A stretch of 64,000 nucleotides of DNA, taken from positions 58,938 to 122,937 of the forward strand of contig CM034611.1 in NCBI GenBank assembly GCA_020091685.1, given 5' to 3'. This DNA is from Lutjanus erythropterus (Eukaryota > Chordata > Actinopteri > Lutjaniformes > Lutjanidae). Made by a program: the position numbers and the translations under genes. The notes beneath the pieces are model-generated. The model made no database searches and was not told the DNA's origin. It saw only the letters and a list, made by a program, of their open reading frames with translations. This document shows, piece after piece, positions 12,371 through 50,902 of the stretch (the first letter of the stretch is position 1; every line of letters starts with the position of its first letter).

Positions 12371-12847
12371 TACATCAAAGCATGGTCAGGAATGTTAGCA
12401 TGTTAATGTCCCCTAATAATGAAGATGAACTGATCTGTTGAGTCAGCTGGGGGCGGGGCCACAATCACACCGGACAGGAAAAATAATTCATGTTAACACG
12501 GCATGTTAGCATGTTAGCATAGCATTTATGGTCAACATTGACCATGATCACTTGATTGATCACTGATTAGGTGAGTAATCAATATGTATTTCCTCCTCAC
12601 ACACTTTCAGTCCAATTATTTTGCCACATTCATCATCAGCCAATCACCACACATCTACCCTGTCCTCTGTTTCCTCCAAAACATTCCAACCAATCAGAAG
12701 CCCTCCCTCTCTCCTCCTGACCAATCAGAGCCTGAGAGCTGCTGGTTGTTCAGTGTTTGTCTTTATAACATGCAAACTCAATGCTGCCATGCACCAGTCA
12801 GCCAGTCAGCATCCAGTCGAAGACTCTGCCTGTTACCTGTGATGCCA

Positions 12848-35891
<23,044 letters not shown>

Positions 35892-35964
35892 GGTGATGCA
35901 CCTGCACACAGTTACCATGGAGATTAATGATGACTGTCTCCTGAAGTGGAAAGCTCTTTCTCAG

Positions 35965-36052
35965 TATGTGTTCTTGTGTTCTTGTGTTCTTCTCTGTTCT
36001 TGTGTTCTTGTGTTCTTGTGTTCTTCTCTGTTCTTGTGTTCTTGTGTTCTTG
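35965..36052. repeat. TTCTTGTG minisatellite
   Basis: About ten copies of TTCTTGTG with TTCTCTG variants, just 5' (plus sense) of CGTCATCAGTCTCAG. It lies in the epb41l3 5' intron. Confidence 0.9.
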
Positions 36053-37079
36053 AGAAACGTCATCAGTCTCAGTCCAAGTACTGTTCCAATTCAAAAGTCC
36101 ACATCTCGCCAAGTACAGTCAAATACCCGGATGTGTTCTTGCCCCGCCCATTTTATCGAGGATGGATCAGGTGGTGACTTGTGTGGACTTGTAGCAGCCA
36201 CGTATCCCAGAATGCATTTCATTACAACAATGGCAGAGGAGAGGACCCACAAGTGTCGAAATACTACTGTTTAATATCACAGAATGTAAATTTAAGATTA
36301 TTTTATGTGAGAATGTAGACGTTAAAACTTAGAATCTGTGGTTGATTCATCACGTAGCGCGTGGTTTAAGATTTGCTCTGAAGTTTTCAGAGATGTGTCG
36401 TCCTGCTAACGGGACGGCCAGCATACCTCGCCAGCTGGCAAGATGACTGGGCGGTTAGCATTCATGTTATCCCGCTAAAAACAGCCTTATGGCAGCGTGA
36501 CCGCTGAGCTCTGTTGGAAGTGTGTCAACAGCAAACATGCTAGCAGATTAACTTGCTAGCAGTAATGCTAGTGGCCTCAGTCATGTGATCCTGGCGTTGC
36601 AGTAAACAACTCATTTGTTTAAAGTTGAGTAAAGTCAAGTTAACATTAGTTTAGCTTGTTAACATAAACGTAGCAACATTAGCTCACTTAACTTCAGTTC
36701 GTTCACATTACCTCTCAAACTTTAGCTTGTTAACTGTAATGTTAACAAGCTAACATTAGCTTATTAACAACTGCTGCTTGTTTTGAATTTGCTTTCAATG
36801 AATATTTAATTATTAAAATGTGTCATGATCGGTTCTCCAGTGAGAAACATCATCACAGCAGATCTTCACTGAGGACGAGCCACACTCACAAAACTCAGAT
36901 TTCACAGTCGTACTTGAACACAGCATCAGTTTTAAAATCCTCTGTGAGCAACTGTCACAGTCTGATGATGTCATCACCACTGACCTCTCCAGCTGTCAGG
37001 TGAAGGGTTCCCATAGTAACAGAGAGGGTGGAGTGGGGAGGGGGGGATTAGGGTTGAGAGACAATCTAATGTAATCTGG

Positions 37080-37440
37080 TTTGGATTCAGACAGGATGAT
37101 GATTATTATTATTTTCATTGTTGATTGATCTCTTGATTATTTTCTTGATTAACTGATGTATTGATCCTGTCACAACTGTAAGTCTTTCCTGTAAAATAAC
37201 TGTTACAGGAAAGACGTATTGATCCATCTGTCCATAATTTTCTCCAATAATTTATTAGTTATTTGGCTCATAAAATAATTGATTGATTATTTGGCTCATA
37301 AAATAATTGATTAGTTATTTGGTCCATAGAATGACAGATGTTTAACACATTTAAGAAGCTGAAATCAGAGAATTTGGGCAATTTCCTTAAAAAGGTTACT
37401 CAAACTAATTTATCACTAAAATAGTTGTCGATTGATTGTC
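37080..37440. mobile_element. MITE-like family copy, degraded
   Basis: Contains TTGTTGATTGATCTCTTGAT, GATCCTGTCACAACTGTAAG, and CACATTTAAGAAGCTGAAAT with TCAGAGAATTTGGGC. The tandem phrase ATTGATTAGTTATTTGG(C/T)(T/C)CATA is repeated three times around 37255-37330. An ATA-rich microsatellite follows at 37735-37772. Confidence 0.6.
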
Positions 37441-37731
37441 TGTTTCTTTGACTTGAAATTGTTTCCATGGCAACACAAAGTTTTTACTGAAGATATGAAG
37501 CTGCAATAAAAATGACACTTTTGCTCATTTTGCAGATAAATGGCACCTAGCAGGTCTGTTCGTTATGAATATCTAACATCATAAATTCAACATTAATATG
37601 AAGTTAATTTTAAGATCAAAATACTGAACTGTTTGGTGACGACACACAAGAAGAAAAGATGATCTTCACCTGATTTTATTCACTTGTCAGTAATGTGATC
37701 ACCTAAGAACTTCTTCTAAAACATTTAACCT

Positions 37732-37773
<42 letters not shown>

Positions 37774-37909
37774 TTGATCTGATCACGTGATCTTTATCAG
37801 TCTCAAACCATGAGGTTACAGTTAACCCGACGTCACAGGAAAATTCAGTCATAAATAAATCATATAGAAACATTCAAAGATCAATATTAGTTTCTATCAG
37901 ATGAAGACC

Positions 37910-37910
37910 G

Positions 37911-37960
<50 letters not shown>

Positions 37961-37963
37961 TGC

Positions 37964-37995
<32 letters not shown>

Positions 37996-38029
37996 CTTTG
38001 TCGTCCTGCAGCAGGAAACACCCCGCTGC

Positions 38030-38064
<35 letters not shown>

Positions 38065-38115
38065 CATCATTTTGTGTGTGTGAGAGAGAGGGAGAGAGAG
38101 AGAGAGAGAGAGAAT
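37910..38115. repeat. CA, TG, CA and GA microsatellite cluster
   Basis: (CA)n at 37912-37957, (TG)n at 37969-37994, (CA)n at 38033-38062 and (GA)n at 38082-38112. The first CA and TG runs are joined by CTGCTGCTGCAG and form a potential hairpin. The cluster is 80 bases from the epb41l3 5' exon donor. Confidence 0.9.
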
Positions 38116-38192
38116 CTCTGCTGATCGACAGACTCACACTGATCATCAGTCTGATCACTGATCAATAATCAAACATCAGCTCTGATCTTTAC

Positions 38193-38335
38193 CTGTCCTC
38201 GTGCAGGACGCTCGCGCTCTTCCTCCCTGTGACAGACCCCCACTTTTTTTTTTACTACGTCATCTCGCTCTACGACACGGCGGAGGCCGGGCGATGACGT
38301 CATCACGCACGGCGCGGAGATAGCTGTCTGTGTTA
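38193..38335 (-). promoter_or_regulatory. epb41l3: epb41l3 promoter and 5' non-coding exon with CRE sites
   Basis: On the minus strand a strong donor, GAGGACAG|GTAAAG, ends an exon at 38193 just where sequence becomes CpG-rich (CGCGAGCG, CGGCGGAG, GGCGCGG). A perfect CRE palindrome TGACGTCA lies at 38295-38302 and a half site TACGTCA near 38254. No TATA box is evident. The transcription start is probably between these sites and the donor; its exact position is not visible. Confidence 0.6.
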
Positions 38336-38463
38336 AAGCCACAGACGTACTGTAATGAATGAAGTATTAAATACTGCAGTACATGTAGTACTGTGTGTGG
38401 TAAAGTACACAGGCACAGCTGTTGTGGGAGGATTACCGATTACTGGTCATACTGGAGTTCAGG

Positions 38464-38640
38464 GGTGGAAGTAACTAATTACAAATACTCAAATTACTGT
38501 AATTAAGTAGTTTTTTGGGGGTACGTGTCCTTTTATGAGTAGATTTTAAAGTCTGTACTTTTACTTGTACTTAAGTATTCATTTCAGCATGTAATCTACT
38601 TAGTTACTTTCAAAATCATAGTTGAGTACTGAGTACAATT
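38464..38640. mobile_element. hAT-like MITE fragment (GGGGTGGAAGTAACTAATTA)
   Basis: CAGGGGTGGAAGTAACTAAT followed by CAAATTACTGTAATTAAGTA, GTACTTAAGTATTCATTTCA and TACTTAGTTACTTTCAAAAT. This matches a widespread fish element with hAT-like CAGGGG termini. The right end is unclear. Confidence 0.6.
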
Positions 38641-38824
38641 TGAATTAATATCCCAACCTTTCATCTGCATTTTAGTAGCCAATCAGGTGATCTGATCAGA
38701 AACAAGCCAATGAAAACTAAGACATACAACTGAAAAACAAAACAAAATGGTGCGGCAGCAAACATTAATGATTAATCATTCATCGATTTATTGCCAATTA
38801 GAAATGTATTCACTGATGTTTAAT

Positions 38825-39060
38825 CCAGTGATCCTCAGTCCTGGTCCTCAGAGACTCACCGTCCTGCATGTTTGAGATGTTTCTGTTCCAACACACCTGA
38901 TTCACATGATCAGGGTGTTATCAGGTTTCTGCAGAGGCTTGATGATCAGCTAATCATTGATGATTAGCTGATCATTTGAATCAGGTGTGTTGGAGCAGAA
39001 ACATCTCAAACATGCAGGACAGTGAGTCTCTGAGGACCAGGATTGGGGATCACTGCTTTA
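38825..39060. mobile_element. Foldback MITE-like element, copy 2 (most complete)
   Basis: Two arms of about 85 bases are near-perfect inverted repeats: TGGTCCTCAGAGACTCACCG ... CAACACACCTGATTCACATG against ATCATTTGAATCAGGTGTGT ... GAGTCTCTGAGGACCAGGAT. The ends TGATCC and GGATCA also pair. A short inner palindrome (AGCTAATCATTGATGATTAGCT) marks the centre. Confidence 0.85.
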
Positions 39061-39299
39061 GACCACAGTAATCCAGTTCAGTCCACTAACAGCTGCCTCT
39101 TCACAATCATTTATATTGATATTTAAATAAAAACGAATATATTGTGAGGTATGTTGTTGGGTTCAGGCTTCAGATGCTCACATGTTTGTTCTTTGTTTTT
39201 ATACTTACATAGATATTTTACTTTATTTTAAATGTTCAAAATAAATAAATTAATACATACAAATAAAATCAAATTAAGACTTCTGTGGTTTTAGTATTA

Positions 39300-39800
39300 G
39301 GGTGTAGAATTAGGTTTAGGTTATGGTTACGTTCATTTAAATAAAGGGGCTAACTAAAACCTTTTATAAAGGTTCCACCTGGGACACTTTCAGAGGGTTC
39401 TAGTGAAAATATTAGGGTTATACCTAGAAACATCTGTGAATGTTTTTACCCAGAACCCCAGATGACAGGGTCTAAAGGAGAGCTCTCCCTAGTAGGACCC
39501 ACCAAAGTGTTCTATTGAAAACCCAATTATATTGCAAGGGTTCATCTAGAACCCACAATCCAGGCTCCACCAAGAAGGCTTCATATTTTGGTACAAAGAT
39601 GAAAATGTTCTTCAAGGACTATTACAATCCTTGAAGAACTGTTTTATGGAAAAGGTGTTCTATTTGAACCCTTAGTCATACCCAGAACCCTTGGAGAACC
39701 ATTCCTTCAAAAAAGTGTTCTTCCAAAGGAAATGGTTTGGATTAGAAGCTCAGACCTTCAGGAAGAACCGATTTGGAACCCTTATTTCTATGAGTGCATA
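39300..39800. repeat. Degenerate AGAACCCTT-type interspersed array
   Basis: Irregular repeats of GTTCTATTTGAACCCTTAGT-like phrases (AGAACC, GGTTCT, AACCCTT), unit about 30-40 bases. It resembles a diverged minisatellite found in many fish genomes and shares words with the array at 46440-47850. Confidence 0.6.
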
Positions 39801-40054
39801 ATCAGGTTAGGATTAGAGGCTTGGAAATGCATCGAGTGTGTGTGTGTGTGTGTTACTCACCGGTATAGTGGAGACAGGAAGTGATTGATCCAGAAAGCAG
39901 AAGAAGAAGAAGACATGATATTCATTTCATTTTTCATTTGTAAATTAACAGCTTTTTATGGACATGAGACGTGACAGTGTCCAAACATGAGACACAAACC
40001 AACACAAAGGAGAGGAACAGCAAGCAGGAGAGGACAGAGGTCAGTTTTTGACAC

Positions 40055-40335
40055 AAATGCAGTGTATACAGTGTGTAACACGACAAAAACGCTGTGTGTA
40101 ACACGACAAAAACACTGTAAACACTGTGTGTAACACGACAAAAACACTGTGTGTAACACGACAAAAACGCTGTAAACACTGTGTGTAACATGACAAAAAC
40201 ACTGTAAACACTGTGTGTAACACGACAAAAACACTGTGTGTAACACAACAAAAACACTGTAAACACTGTGTGTAACACAACAAAAAAACTGTAAACACTG
40301 TGTGTAACACGACAAAAACACTGTGTAACGACACA
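40055..40335. repeat. Minisatellite AACACTGTGTGTAACACGACAA
   Basis: About 12 copies of a 22-base unit, some extended by ACACTGTAA to about 32 bases. It is intergenic between epb41l3 and tmem200c. Cys/Thr-rich readings on the minus strand are artefacts. Confidence 0.92.
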
Positions 40336-40499
40336 TGAACATATCAGTGACGTTCCTGTTTGTTTGAACTGAAGCTCCATTTAATCAGGAGTCCAAAGTG
40401 CTGATTCACAGTTTTTGTATAATCGTGATCCTTAAACAAGTTCACTGATTCTTATTTTGGTTTAAACGTGACACACATGACAGATTTAACATGTGAGGA

Positions 40500-41700
40500 T
40501 GATGATGATGATGATGAAGATGATGATGATGGAGAACAGATCAAATCAGACAACTTGGACCATCACTGCACACACACTGAGCTGACGGGATATAGAAACA
40601 TGTTTTACCTGTGCAGGTGTTGAGCTGTGTCAGTGATGAAGATGATTAAGATGATGATGAAGACGTCTGTAGTTTTATTCCTCTATCTGTCTGTCTGTGT
40701 CTCTCGTCCGCTCCGTTGTCTGGATGGATTAGTGATCTTTACTCTGACACATCAAGCCCCGCCCACAGAGATTAAACCCCCCCATACACACACACACACA
40801 CACACACACGCCTGCCCCAACATCATCACAGCTGTCAATCATGGGCGGGGCGGGGGGGGGGGGGGGGCTATTCGGCTGCTTATGACAGGCTCCCCCTGCA
40901 GAGGATTGTGGGACTTGTTGTGTTTAGATTAGCAGAGGTGGACAGACTGAGACCTGCTGATGCAGGATGAGGAGAACATTGTCACTGAGCTCCTCAGAAA
41001 TATATTTTTAATATATTTAATTTCTAAATGTTCAGTTTGACTTCTGACTTTTGTTGACTTTTTAAAATGGAAAAATTACTGAAATAGATTTATTGATCCA
41101 TTAAATTTGCCACAATCTTGTCACTTGCAAAATGTGTCCAAACATGTGGTGTGTGTTCCACATGTTTGGACACATTTTGCTGCAGGCCTAGATTATTACT
41201 TGTTACTAACTCGCCATCTTCTCTCCTGTAGTTTCTTTCTAATTTCTTGTCTGTCTCACTTCCTCTTCTTCTTTTTCTACAGGCCTGCATGGTGGACATG
41301 GAGGTTGTGTGTCCTACTGTTGTCTCCCCGAAGTGGTTTAACTGTTGTCCTGGATCCACACCCCTCTAAATATTTATTTAATATATTCCACTATTTAATG
41401 TATCAGAAACATTTTTGCAGTTAATGTGATTTTGTGGCCTGTTCACCTCCACGTCTCCATGGTGTCCCAGGTAGAGAGGAGGTCATATGGCTTGGGTCAA
41501 ACAGGCAACGTCAAATGTTGGCGTGCAATATGGCAGTTCAGTTTGAGGTGGCGATTTAACCTGGAGATCAGTGATCAGTGTTGGGCCAGACTGGGAATGA
41601 CAGGACAAAGATGTGACAACAAAGATGAACTTCATGTGCTTTATTTTGATTTATTGATGAAAAATATCACAGATACACTTGGAGTAAGCAGAGAGTGAAA
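40500..41700. other. Intergenic segment with simple repeats, no gene seen
   Basis: Holds GATGAT repeats (40497-40530), a CA run (40790-40808), a G run (40847-40868) and a perfect 22-base inverted repeat at 41128-41179. An open frame at 41426-41698 on the plus strand has no recognisable homologue and sits in repeat-flanked sequence, so I do not call it a gene. Confidence 0.6.
41128..41179. repeat. Perfect 22-bp inverted repeat with 8-base loop
   Basis: CAAAATGTGTCCAAACATGT plus GG is followed by TGTGTGTT and then its exact reverse complement. The arms contain the TCCAAACATG word that recurs at the centre of the MITE-like family, so this is probably that element's central hairpin. Confidence 0.9.
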
Positions 41701-42029
41701 ACCTGCCAACTGTAGAACCTTCAGGGAAAAGTCATCAGCTGTTTGGACATTGTGCTGTTTAGTTGAAGCAGGTTTAGTTTTCGGTGGAAGACGTTGTGAA
41801 GCTACAACTTTCACTTCAAGAGGAAATCAGTCAAAGTCATGCTCATGTTTCATCTACAACAACAAGCCAGTTTATCACAGTTTAACACCTCAGATTATAT
41901 CAGTGTCAGCAGGTACACACTGACGGATAGAAGTCATGTAATCATGTTCGGGGTCACAGTTTATTCATTGCAGGGTACAAATGAAATGGGTTCAGTCATT
42001 TAACCCTTTAACACCCACTCTGAACTAAA

Positions 42030-42435
42030 ACAAATTGATAGTTACTGATTGTTGATCGACTTGATGAATGTAGACGTAAAGTTTTACTTCATTATCATTT
42101 TACCATTGATCAAACATGGTGGCGTCTGTGTCCTCCACATGTTTTGACCTCTTTTTCAAGTGAAAAGATTGTGACAGGAGGAATTCATCAATCATTTTGA
42201 GTCATTTTTTAGTTTAAAAAAAAGTCCAAATTCTCTGATTTCAGCTTCTTTAATGTGAATATTTCCTGGTTTCTTTCCTCTCTGACAGTAAACTGAATAT
42301 CTTTGAGTTGTGGACAAAACAAGACATTTGAGGACTTTGGGAAACAATTATCAATATTTTTCACTATTTTCTTACATTTCATGGACCAAACAATTAAGCA
42401 ATTAATTGAAGGAATAATCAACAACAATAATCCTC
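42030..42435. mobile_element. MITE-like family copy, inverted
   Basis: Contains CAAGTGAAAAGATTGTGACA, AATTCTCTGATTTCAGCTTC, CTGACAGTAAACTGAATATC, TTGTGGACAAAACAAGACAT and CAATTAAGCAATTAATTGAA. These are the reverse complements of phrases in the copies at 32593-32800 and 58085-58340. Confidence 0.7.
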
Positions 42436-43003
42436 TTATAATTCACCATTAATTATGTTTTCACTGCCACTCCAAACTCTAATCTACATTTTCAGGCAGT
42501 GGATGATGTTTTATTCGCCTCCAGCTTTTGTCTTGTCTGACATCTCAAATCTTCAGTCTGCTTTAAAAATATTTTCTCTTACCATGTGAGTTTACATCAG
42601 CTGTTCCACATGTTCCAAACACTGAAGACCCTACAGACAGAACCACCTGTAAAAAAGAAACAACAGAAACAACCTCCAAACTAAAATCTCTCTGTGAACT
42701 TTATGAAATCCCCCAACAAATGTTTGTAATTCTACCTTTTTCTTTTTCCTTAATGTGAAACTGAAATGTGACGTGTGTGTGACATCATCTGTCTGTCCAT
42801 ATTTAAACTCTATACGTTTGTTCTCTGGTTTCTGTTATGAAATGGATCCTGATCTCTATGAGACTGCATCTTAAAATAAATAAATAAACAAACAAACAAA
42901 TAAATAAATAAATAAATGTTATATTCACATTCTCTTTCTTTTAGTCTGTGGAGATTCTACGTTGTGCTAATGGTGGGAGCTAAAGGGTTAAAGAGTAACA
43001 CTT

Positions 43004-43890
43004 TATATTGAGTTGCTTGTAAGCATTACTTAATAGGTAATATGACTGTCATAAGAGGGTGTTTATTAACATCAATATATGTTACTTTGATGATATAAGT
43101 GTTCATAATAAAATAATTAAGATGTTTACTGGTAGATTATGAGACATTTATAAACAGTTTTATAAGACACTTATTTACAGTTTAAAGACTGTTTGAGAAT
43201 GTTAATGAAAACCTTGTGAGTTTCTTATAATTGTTTATAAAAGCATTATAAACATATTGATTGTGTTTAACCTATCATGTCATTGATAAACCTTTTCTAA
43301 GCTTTTGTTGATTTCTATATACATGATTTTGCTCTTATTAACAGCTAATCGTGAATTTTGGGAGTACCAGATCTAAAGTGTGAACAGTGTTTATTAAGGT
43401 TAATTAATCCTTTATTATACACCCACTGACAGTTCACTGTGGACTGGATCAACTCTTTAAACACTGAACAATGAATGAATGATGAATGACTGAATGATGG
43501 ATCTAAAGTGTTATAAATCTTCTTTTTTAATTATTACTATTTTAAGGCCTTTTTCCTTTGCAAAGAACTGCTAATAAATGCATAATAAAGTGTGTAGAAA
43601 TCTTAATAAAGCAACAACAAAAGCTTAGTTAGGGTTTAATAATGACATTATGGGTAAGTTAGTAAATTCAACCAATGTTTTGTGTGTTTGTGTTTGTAAT
43701 GATCATTTATAAGAAACTCGTAAGGCTTTTGTTAACATTATTAAGAAGTCTATAACTGTTAAGTTTCTTTTCTAAATGTCTTGTATCCTCACAGTAAAAA
43801 CATATTTCCTATTCTCTTATTAACACTTGTATTATCTTATTAACATATATTAATGGTAACAAGCATTTTATATGGTTAAAGTTACAGAAG
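43004..43890. mobile_element. Foldback element with long imperfect inverted arms
   Basis: The left arm AATGTTAATGAAAACCTTGT and GAGTTTCTTATAA (43197-43230) is mirrored by TTATAAGAAACTCGTAAGGC and TTTTGTTAACATT (about 43708-43741). Outer parts (GTAACACTTTATATTGAGTT near 43014; ATTAATGGTAACAAGCATTT near 43850) also pair loosely. The arms are roughly 250-300 bases. No coding capacity. Confidence 0.55.
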
Positions 43891-44284
43891 CATAAACTGA
43901 AGGAACTTTAAATCTCTGAACATTTTTTGACACATTTGAAAACAGAGTCCAGATATTTCTCTGTGGATATGAACCACGACACGAACAGGTGAAACACCGA
44001 CACGTGATCATTTAGTATAAAAACATTCCCATGTGTCTTAATAAGCAGGCAGTCAGTCAACGAGCTGATTAATGGAGATAAAACAAAGTTCATCAGTTCA
44101 TTTCATGTTGTGCTGTCATTCATTCATCTGGAAGACTCCTTATTGCTACAACAACAGTCGTTCTGCAGCAGAGACGATCCGTCGTTTCCATGGAAACAAT
44201 CATTTCAACTGTTTGTCACTTTACATCCAGAACACGTCCTTCTTGATGTGACACTGATGTCATTAAACAGTCACATGACTTCAG

Positions 44285-44595
44285 AATAGAGCTGTAACAA
44301 TTTATCAATTGTTAATCGATTTTTAAAATCAATTGACAACTATTGTCATAATTGATTAATTGGTTTGAGTCAGTTTTTAAGAAACAAAAAGTCCAAATCT
44401 CTGATTTCAGCTTCTTAAATCTGCTTTCTTTCCTCTCGGACAGTAAACTGAATGTCTTTGAGTTGTGGACAAAACAAGACATTTGAGGACGTCATGTTGG
44501 ACTTTGGGAAACACTGGAGAAAATAAATGTAGAACTGTGTAATTAAAAAAAACAAGTGATTAATCAATAATGAAAATAATTGTTAGTTGCGATTT
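44285..44595. mobile_element. MITE-like family copy
   Basis: From AGAGCTGTAACAATTTATCA to AATAATTGTTAGTTGCGATT, with CAGTAAACTGAATGTCTTTG and ACAAAACAAGACATTTGAGG inside. The ends are the inverted-repeat termini of the family. Confidence 0.75.
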
Positions 44596-44616
44596 TGTGA
44601 CACCTAAAAGGTTACT

Positions 44617-44760
44617 TAAGGTGTCCCTCCAGACTCTATTCTTGGTCTTCTTTTAATCACCATTAACTTTATCATCACCGCCTCTTGTAATATACATTTT
44701 TATGCAGATGATGCAGTCTTATATACATCAGGCTCTTTTCTTAATCTGACCATCATTACA
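44617..44760 (+). pseudogene. Non-LTR reverse-transcriptase remnant (FYADD box)
   Basis: One frame reads GVPPDSILGLLLITINFIIT then CNIHFYADDAVLYTSGS. GVPQGSxLGPLLF and FYADD are the signature boxes of LINE reverse transcriptases. It is only about 140 bases, with both ends lost, and sits between two MITE segments. Confidence 0.8.
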
Positions 44761-44935
44761 GGAAGGACTTGAATAATAGGTCCAAACGTGGACGTACATC
44801 CATGTGCTCCAAATGTTTGGACCTATTGTTCGACTGACAAGATGATGACAGGATTAATTGATTGATTAATTGAGAAAATAATTGATAGATTAAATGACAA
44901 TGAAAGCAATTGTTAGTTGCAGCCCTACTTCAGAG
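44760..44935. mobile_element. MITE-like family half copy with central hairpin
   Basis: AATAGGTCCAAACGTGGACG pairs with AAATGTTTGGACCTATT about 30 bases on. It then runs through GACAGGATTAATTGATTGAT to the terminus TTGTTAGTTGCAGCCCTACT. This ends about 50 bases before the tmem200c stop codon. Confidence 0.75.
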
Positions 44936-44984
44936 TTGTGCTGTCAATCAGTAAGTCAGCTTCCTGATTGGTTTTCCCATGTCC

Positions 44985-48697
<3,713 letters not shown>

Positions 48698-48957
48698 CAC
48701 CACCCAACAATCAGACGGTGGCTCAGCAGGTTAAGCCCCGCCCACCACCACCTCACCAGGACTCAGTCCCCAACTTCCTGTGACAGAGAGAGACAGGTTA
48801 TCTGGTGTCCATCTCATTTGTTTTCTTGTGTAAAATGTATTTATTCAAAAACATGATTTAGCTTTGACTTTCAGCTGCATGAGAGACGCTGACACATAAA
48901 AACAATCTTTAAATCTAATCAATAATTGTGCTGAGAAGCAAAACAGTTGCAAAATTA

Positions 48958-49079
48958 CTAAGAGGCACAAAATGACAACAAAGAGGCACCAAGAGACGCC
49001 ACAAAGAAACACAAATCAGTAACAAAGAAACATAAAATTAGCACCAACAGACACCAGATGACTACAGAGATGTAGACAC

Positions 49080-49146
<67 letters not shown>

Positions 49147-49880
49147 GACTACACTTAAACTCCCACAATGCAGCACTCACCCTCTGGCAGACAGTCATTG
49201 GTTATTGAAGTCTGACTGGATTCTACTGTGATTCTACTCTGACTCACATCTGTGCCTTCTCCACATCCTATAATTATCAATACTGATCAATACCTGCCCA
49301 TAATGACATTCTGATCAATACATGCACATACTGATCAATAGATAGAGGCAATGATCAATAGATACAGGTACTGATTGATACATACAGGTACTAATCAATA
49401 CATCCAGATAGTGATCAACACACATTCTGATCAATACTCCCCAATCTAATCAATACAGTCATCACATTTCTGTTCAGTACTGATCAATACTTTTCCTTAC
49501 TGATCATGTCTATTTAATATCAATCAGTGCTGTTACAAGCCAATCCGTGCTGTTCAGTATTGATCTCTGCCATCATTACTGTCCAATATTGATCAATAAC
49601 AACAACGGAGAGCAGGACATGACAGGATACAGTATTGATCAGTGACAAACAGTACTGATTAGAATTGAGCAGAAAAGTGATCATTGCACTTAATTCACGT
49701 GATTGAAGAGTACTGATTAGTAAGTTGAGGTATTGATTGGCAATGATCTGTATTGATCAGTATCAGTTAGTATTGATCAGTATTTGTTAGTATCGATCAA
49801 TATGAATCAGTATCGATCAGTATCTGTCAGTATTGATCAGTGGTATCTGTAGTATTGTGACCCAGCTGAGACCACATCAA
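48958..49880. repeat. TG microsatellite and degenerate TGATCAATAC array upstream of tmem200c
   Basis: (TG)n at 49081-49144, then 49265-49870 is made of TACTGATCAATA-type words (GATCAATACATACAGGTACT) at irregular 20-40 base spacing. Similar in style to the lama1 intron array at 5257-6002. No gene visible. Confidence 0.75.
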
Positions 49881-49979
49881 TCATCATTAATCATTACTGC
49901 AGAGTGCTGATCAATATGAGAACACAGACATGCAGAGAGGGAACGGACACAAAACAGAACACAACAGAACCCAGTAGAA

Positions 49980-50223
49980 TTAAACAGAATGTAGTGTTTG
50001 TTCTCACTGTTGGAGCTGCAGTCGCTTCATGTTTCTCCTCTTTCCTCTTCATCTTCATCACCATCTTCCTCCTGCTGCTCCGATGTTTCCTCCTCTTCCT
50101 CTCCTTTGAATCTGTCCTCCTCTTGTCGTCTCCTCCTGTCGTGTCCCTCCGTCTCCTCCCCCTCCTCCCCCCTCCCTCTCTCTGTTCTGCAGTGATGTTC
50201 AGTGTAAACGAGTCTCCTCCTCC

Positions 50224-50296
<73 letters not shown>

Positions 50297-50403
50297 TCCT
50301 CCCACTGACAGCACCACACACTACCTGTCTGTCTGACTAAACCTGGTGGTCTCCTTCTCTGTTGGTTATTCTCCTGCTTTTTACCTGTCTCTCTGTCTGT
50401 CTC

Positions 50404-50434
<31 letters not shown>

Positions 50435-50460
50435 AATTGTGTGTCTGTCTGTTAACCAGA
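49980..50460. repeat. TCCTC-rich tract, CA microsatellite and CTGT repeats
   Basis: A TCCTCC-rich segment (50040-50190), (CA)n at 50226-50292 and CTGTCTGTCTCT repeats (50385-50430). Open frames on both strands follow the simple sequence and have no recognisable homologue. Confidence 0.8.
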
Positions 50461-50902
50461 TTTTGCCTGTCTGACCAGCTGTCTCCCTCACTTCCTGTCT
50501 CTGGGGTCTGACTGACTCAAAGACGCTGCTCACTTCTCTGTGTGCTCATATGTTTTATGCTAAGCTAGGCTAACAGTTCAGACCAGACTCTGGTAAAAGT
50601 AAAAGTACTGATTCAACTTGTTTACTGCAGTAAAAGTGAAAAAGTTCAGACTCTGAAATGTCCTGAAAGTATAAAAGTAAAGAGTCGTCCTCTGAAGGAC
50701 ATTTCTCTCTCTGTCTGTCCGTTTCTCATCTTATGTCGATTTTTGTTGTTACGTCATTTTTCATCTTGTAACATCATATTTTGTTTTTGGTTTGTTTCTT
50801 GCTACGTCTTTTTGCCGTGTCACACACTTTTTCATCTTATGTCATTTTGAATTGTCACGTAGTTTTTTTGAACCAATGAACGAGCAGAACTCAGCTCAGA
50901 AA

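Larger units (their letters stand above)
9655..12847 (-). other. Presumed epb41l3 3' UTR and lama1/epb41l3 intergenic segment
   Basis: No conserved coding sequence is visible here. On the minus strand AATAAA-type signals occur near 9672-9692 (TTTATT on the plus strand), so an epb41l3 3' UTR of up to about 3.2 kb is possible, though the MITE and LTR insertions inside it make a shorter one plausible. A duplicated phrase of about 50 bases (near 9671-9720 and 9722-9772, sharing CATTTATTGATCATTTTA and AGTGGGTA) stands at the likely 3' end. Position 10580-11190 holds unremarkable single-copy-looking sequence. Confidence 0.45.

Noticed and set aside
41426-41698. A 90-residue open frame on the plus strand
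   Set aside because: No recognisable domain, no partner exons, and flanked by repeats; length is within chance for the region.
49894-50319. Open frames of 134-141 residues on both strands
   Set aside because: Driven by TCCTC and CA simple sequence; no homology and mutually overlapping.
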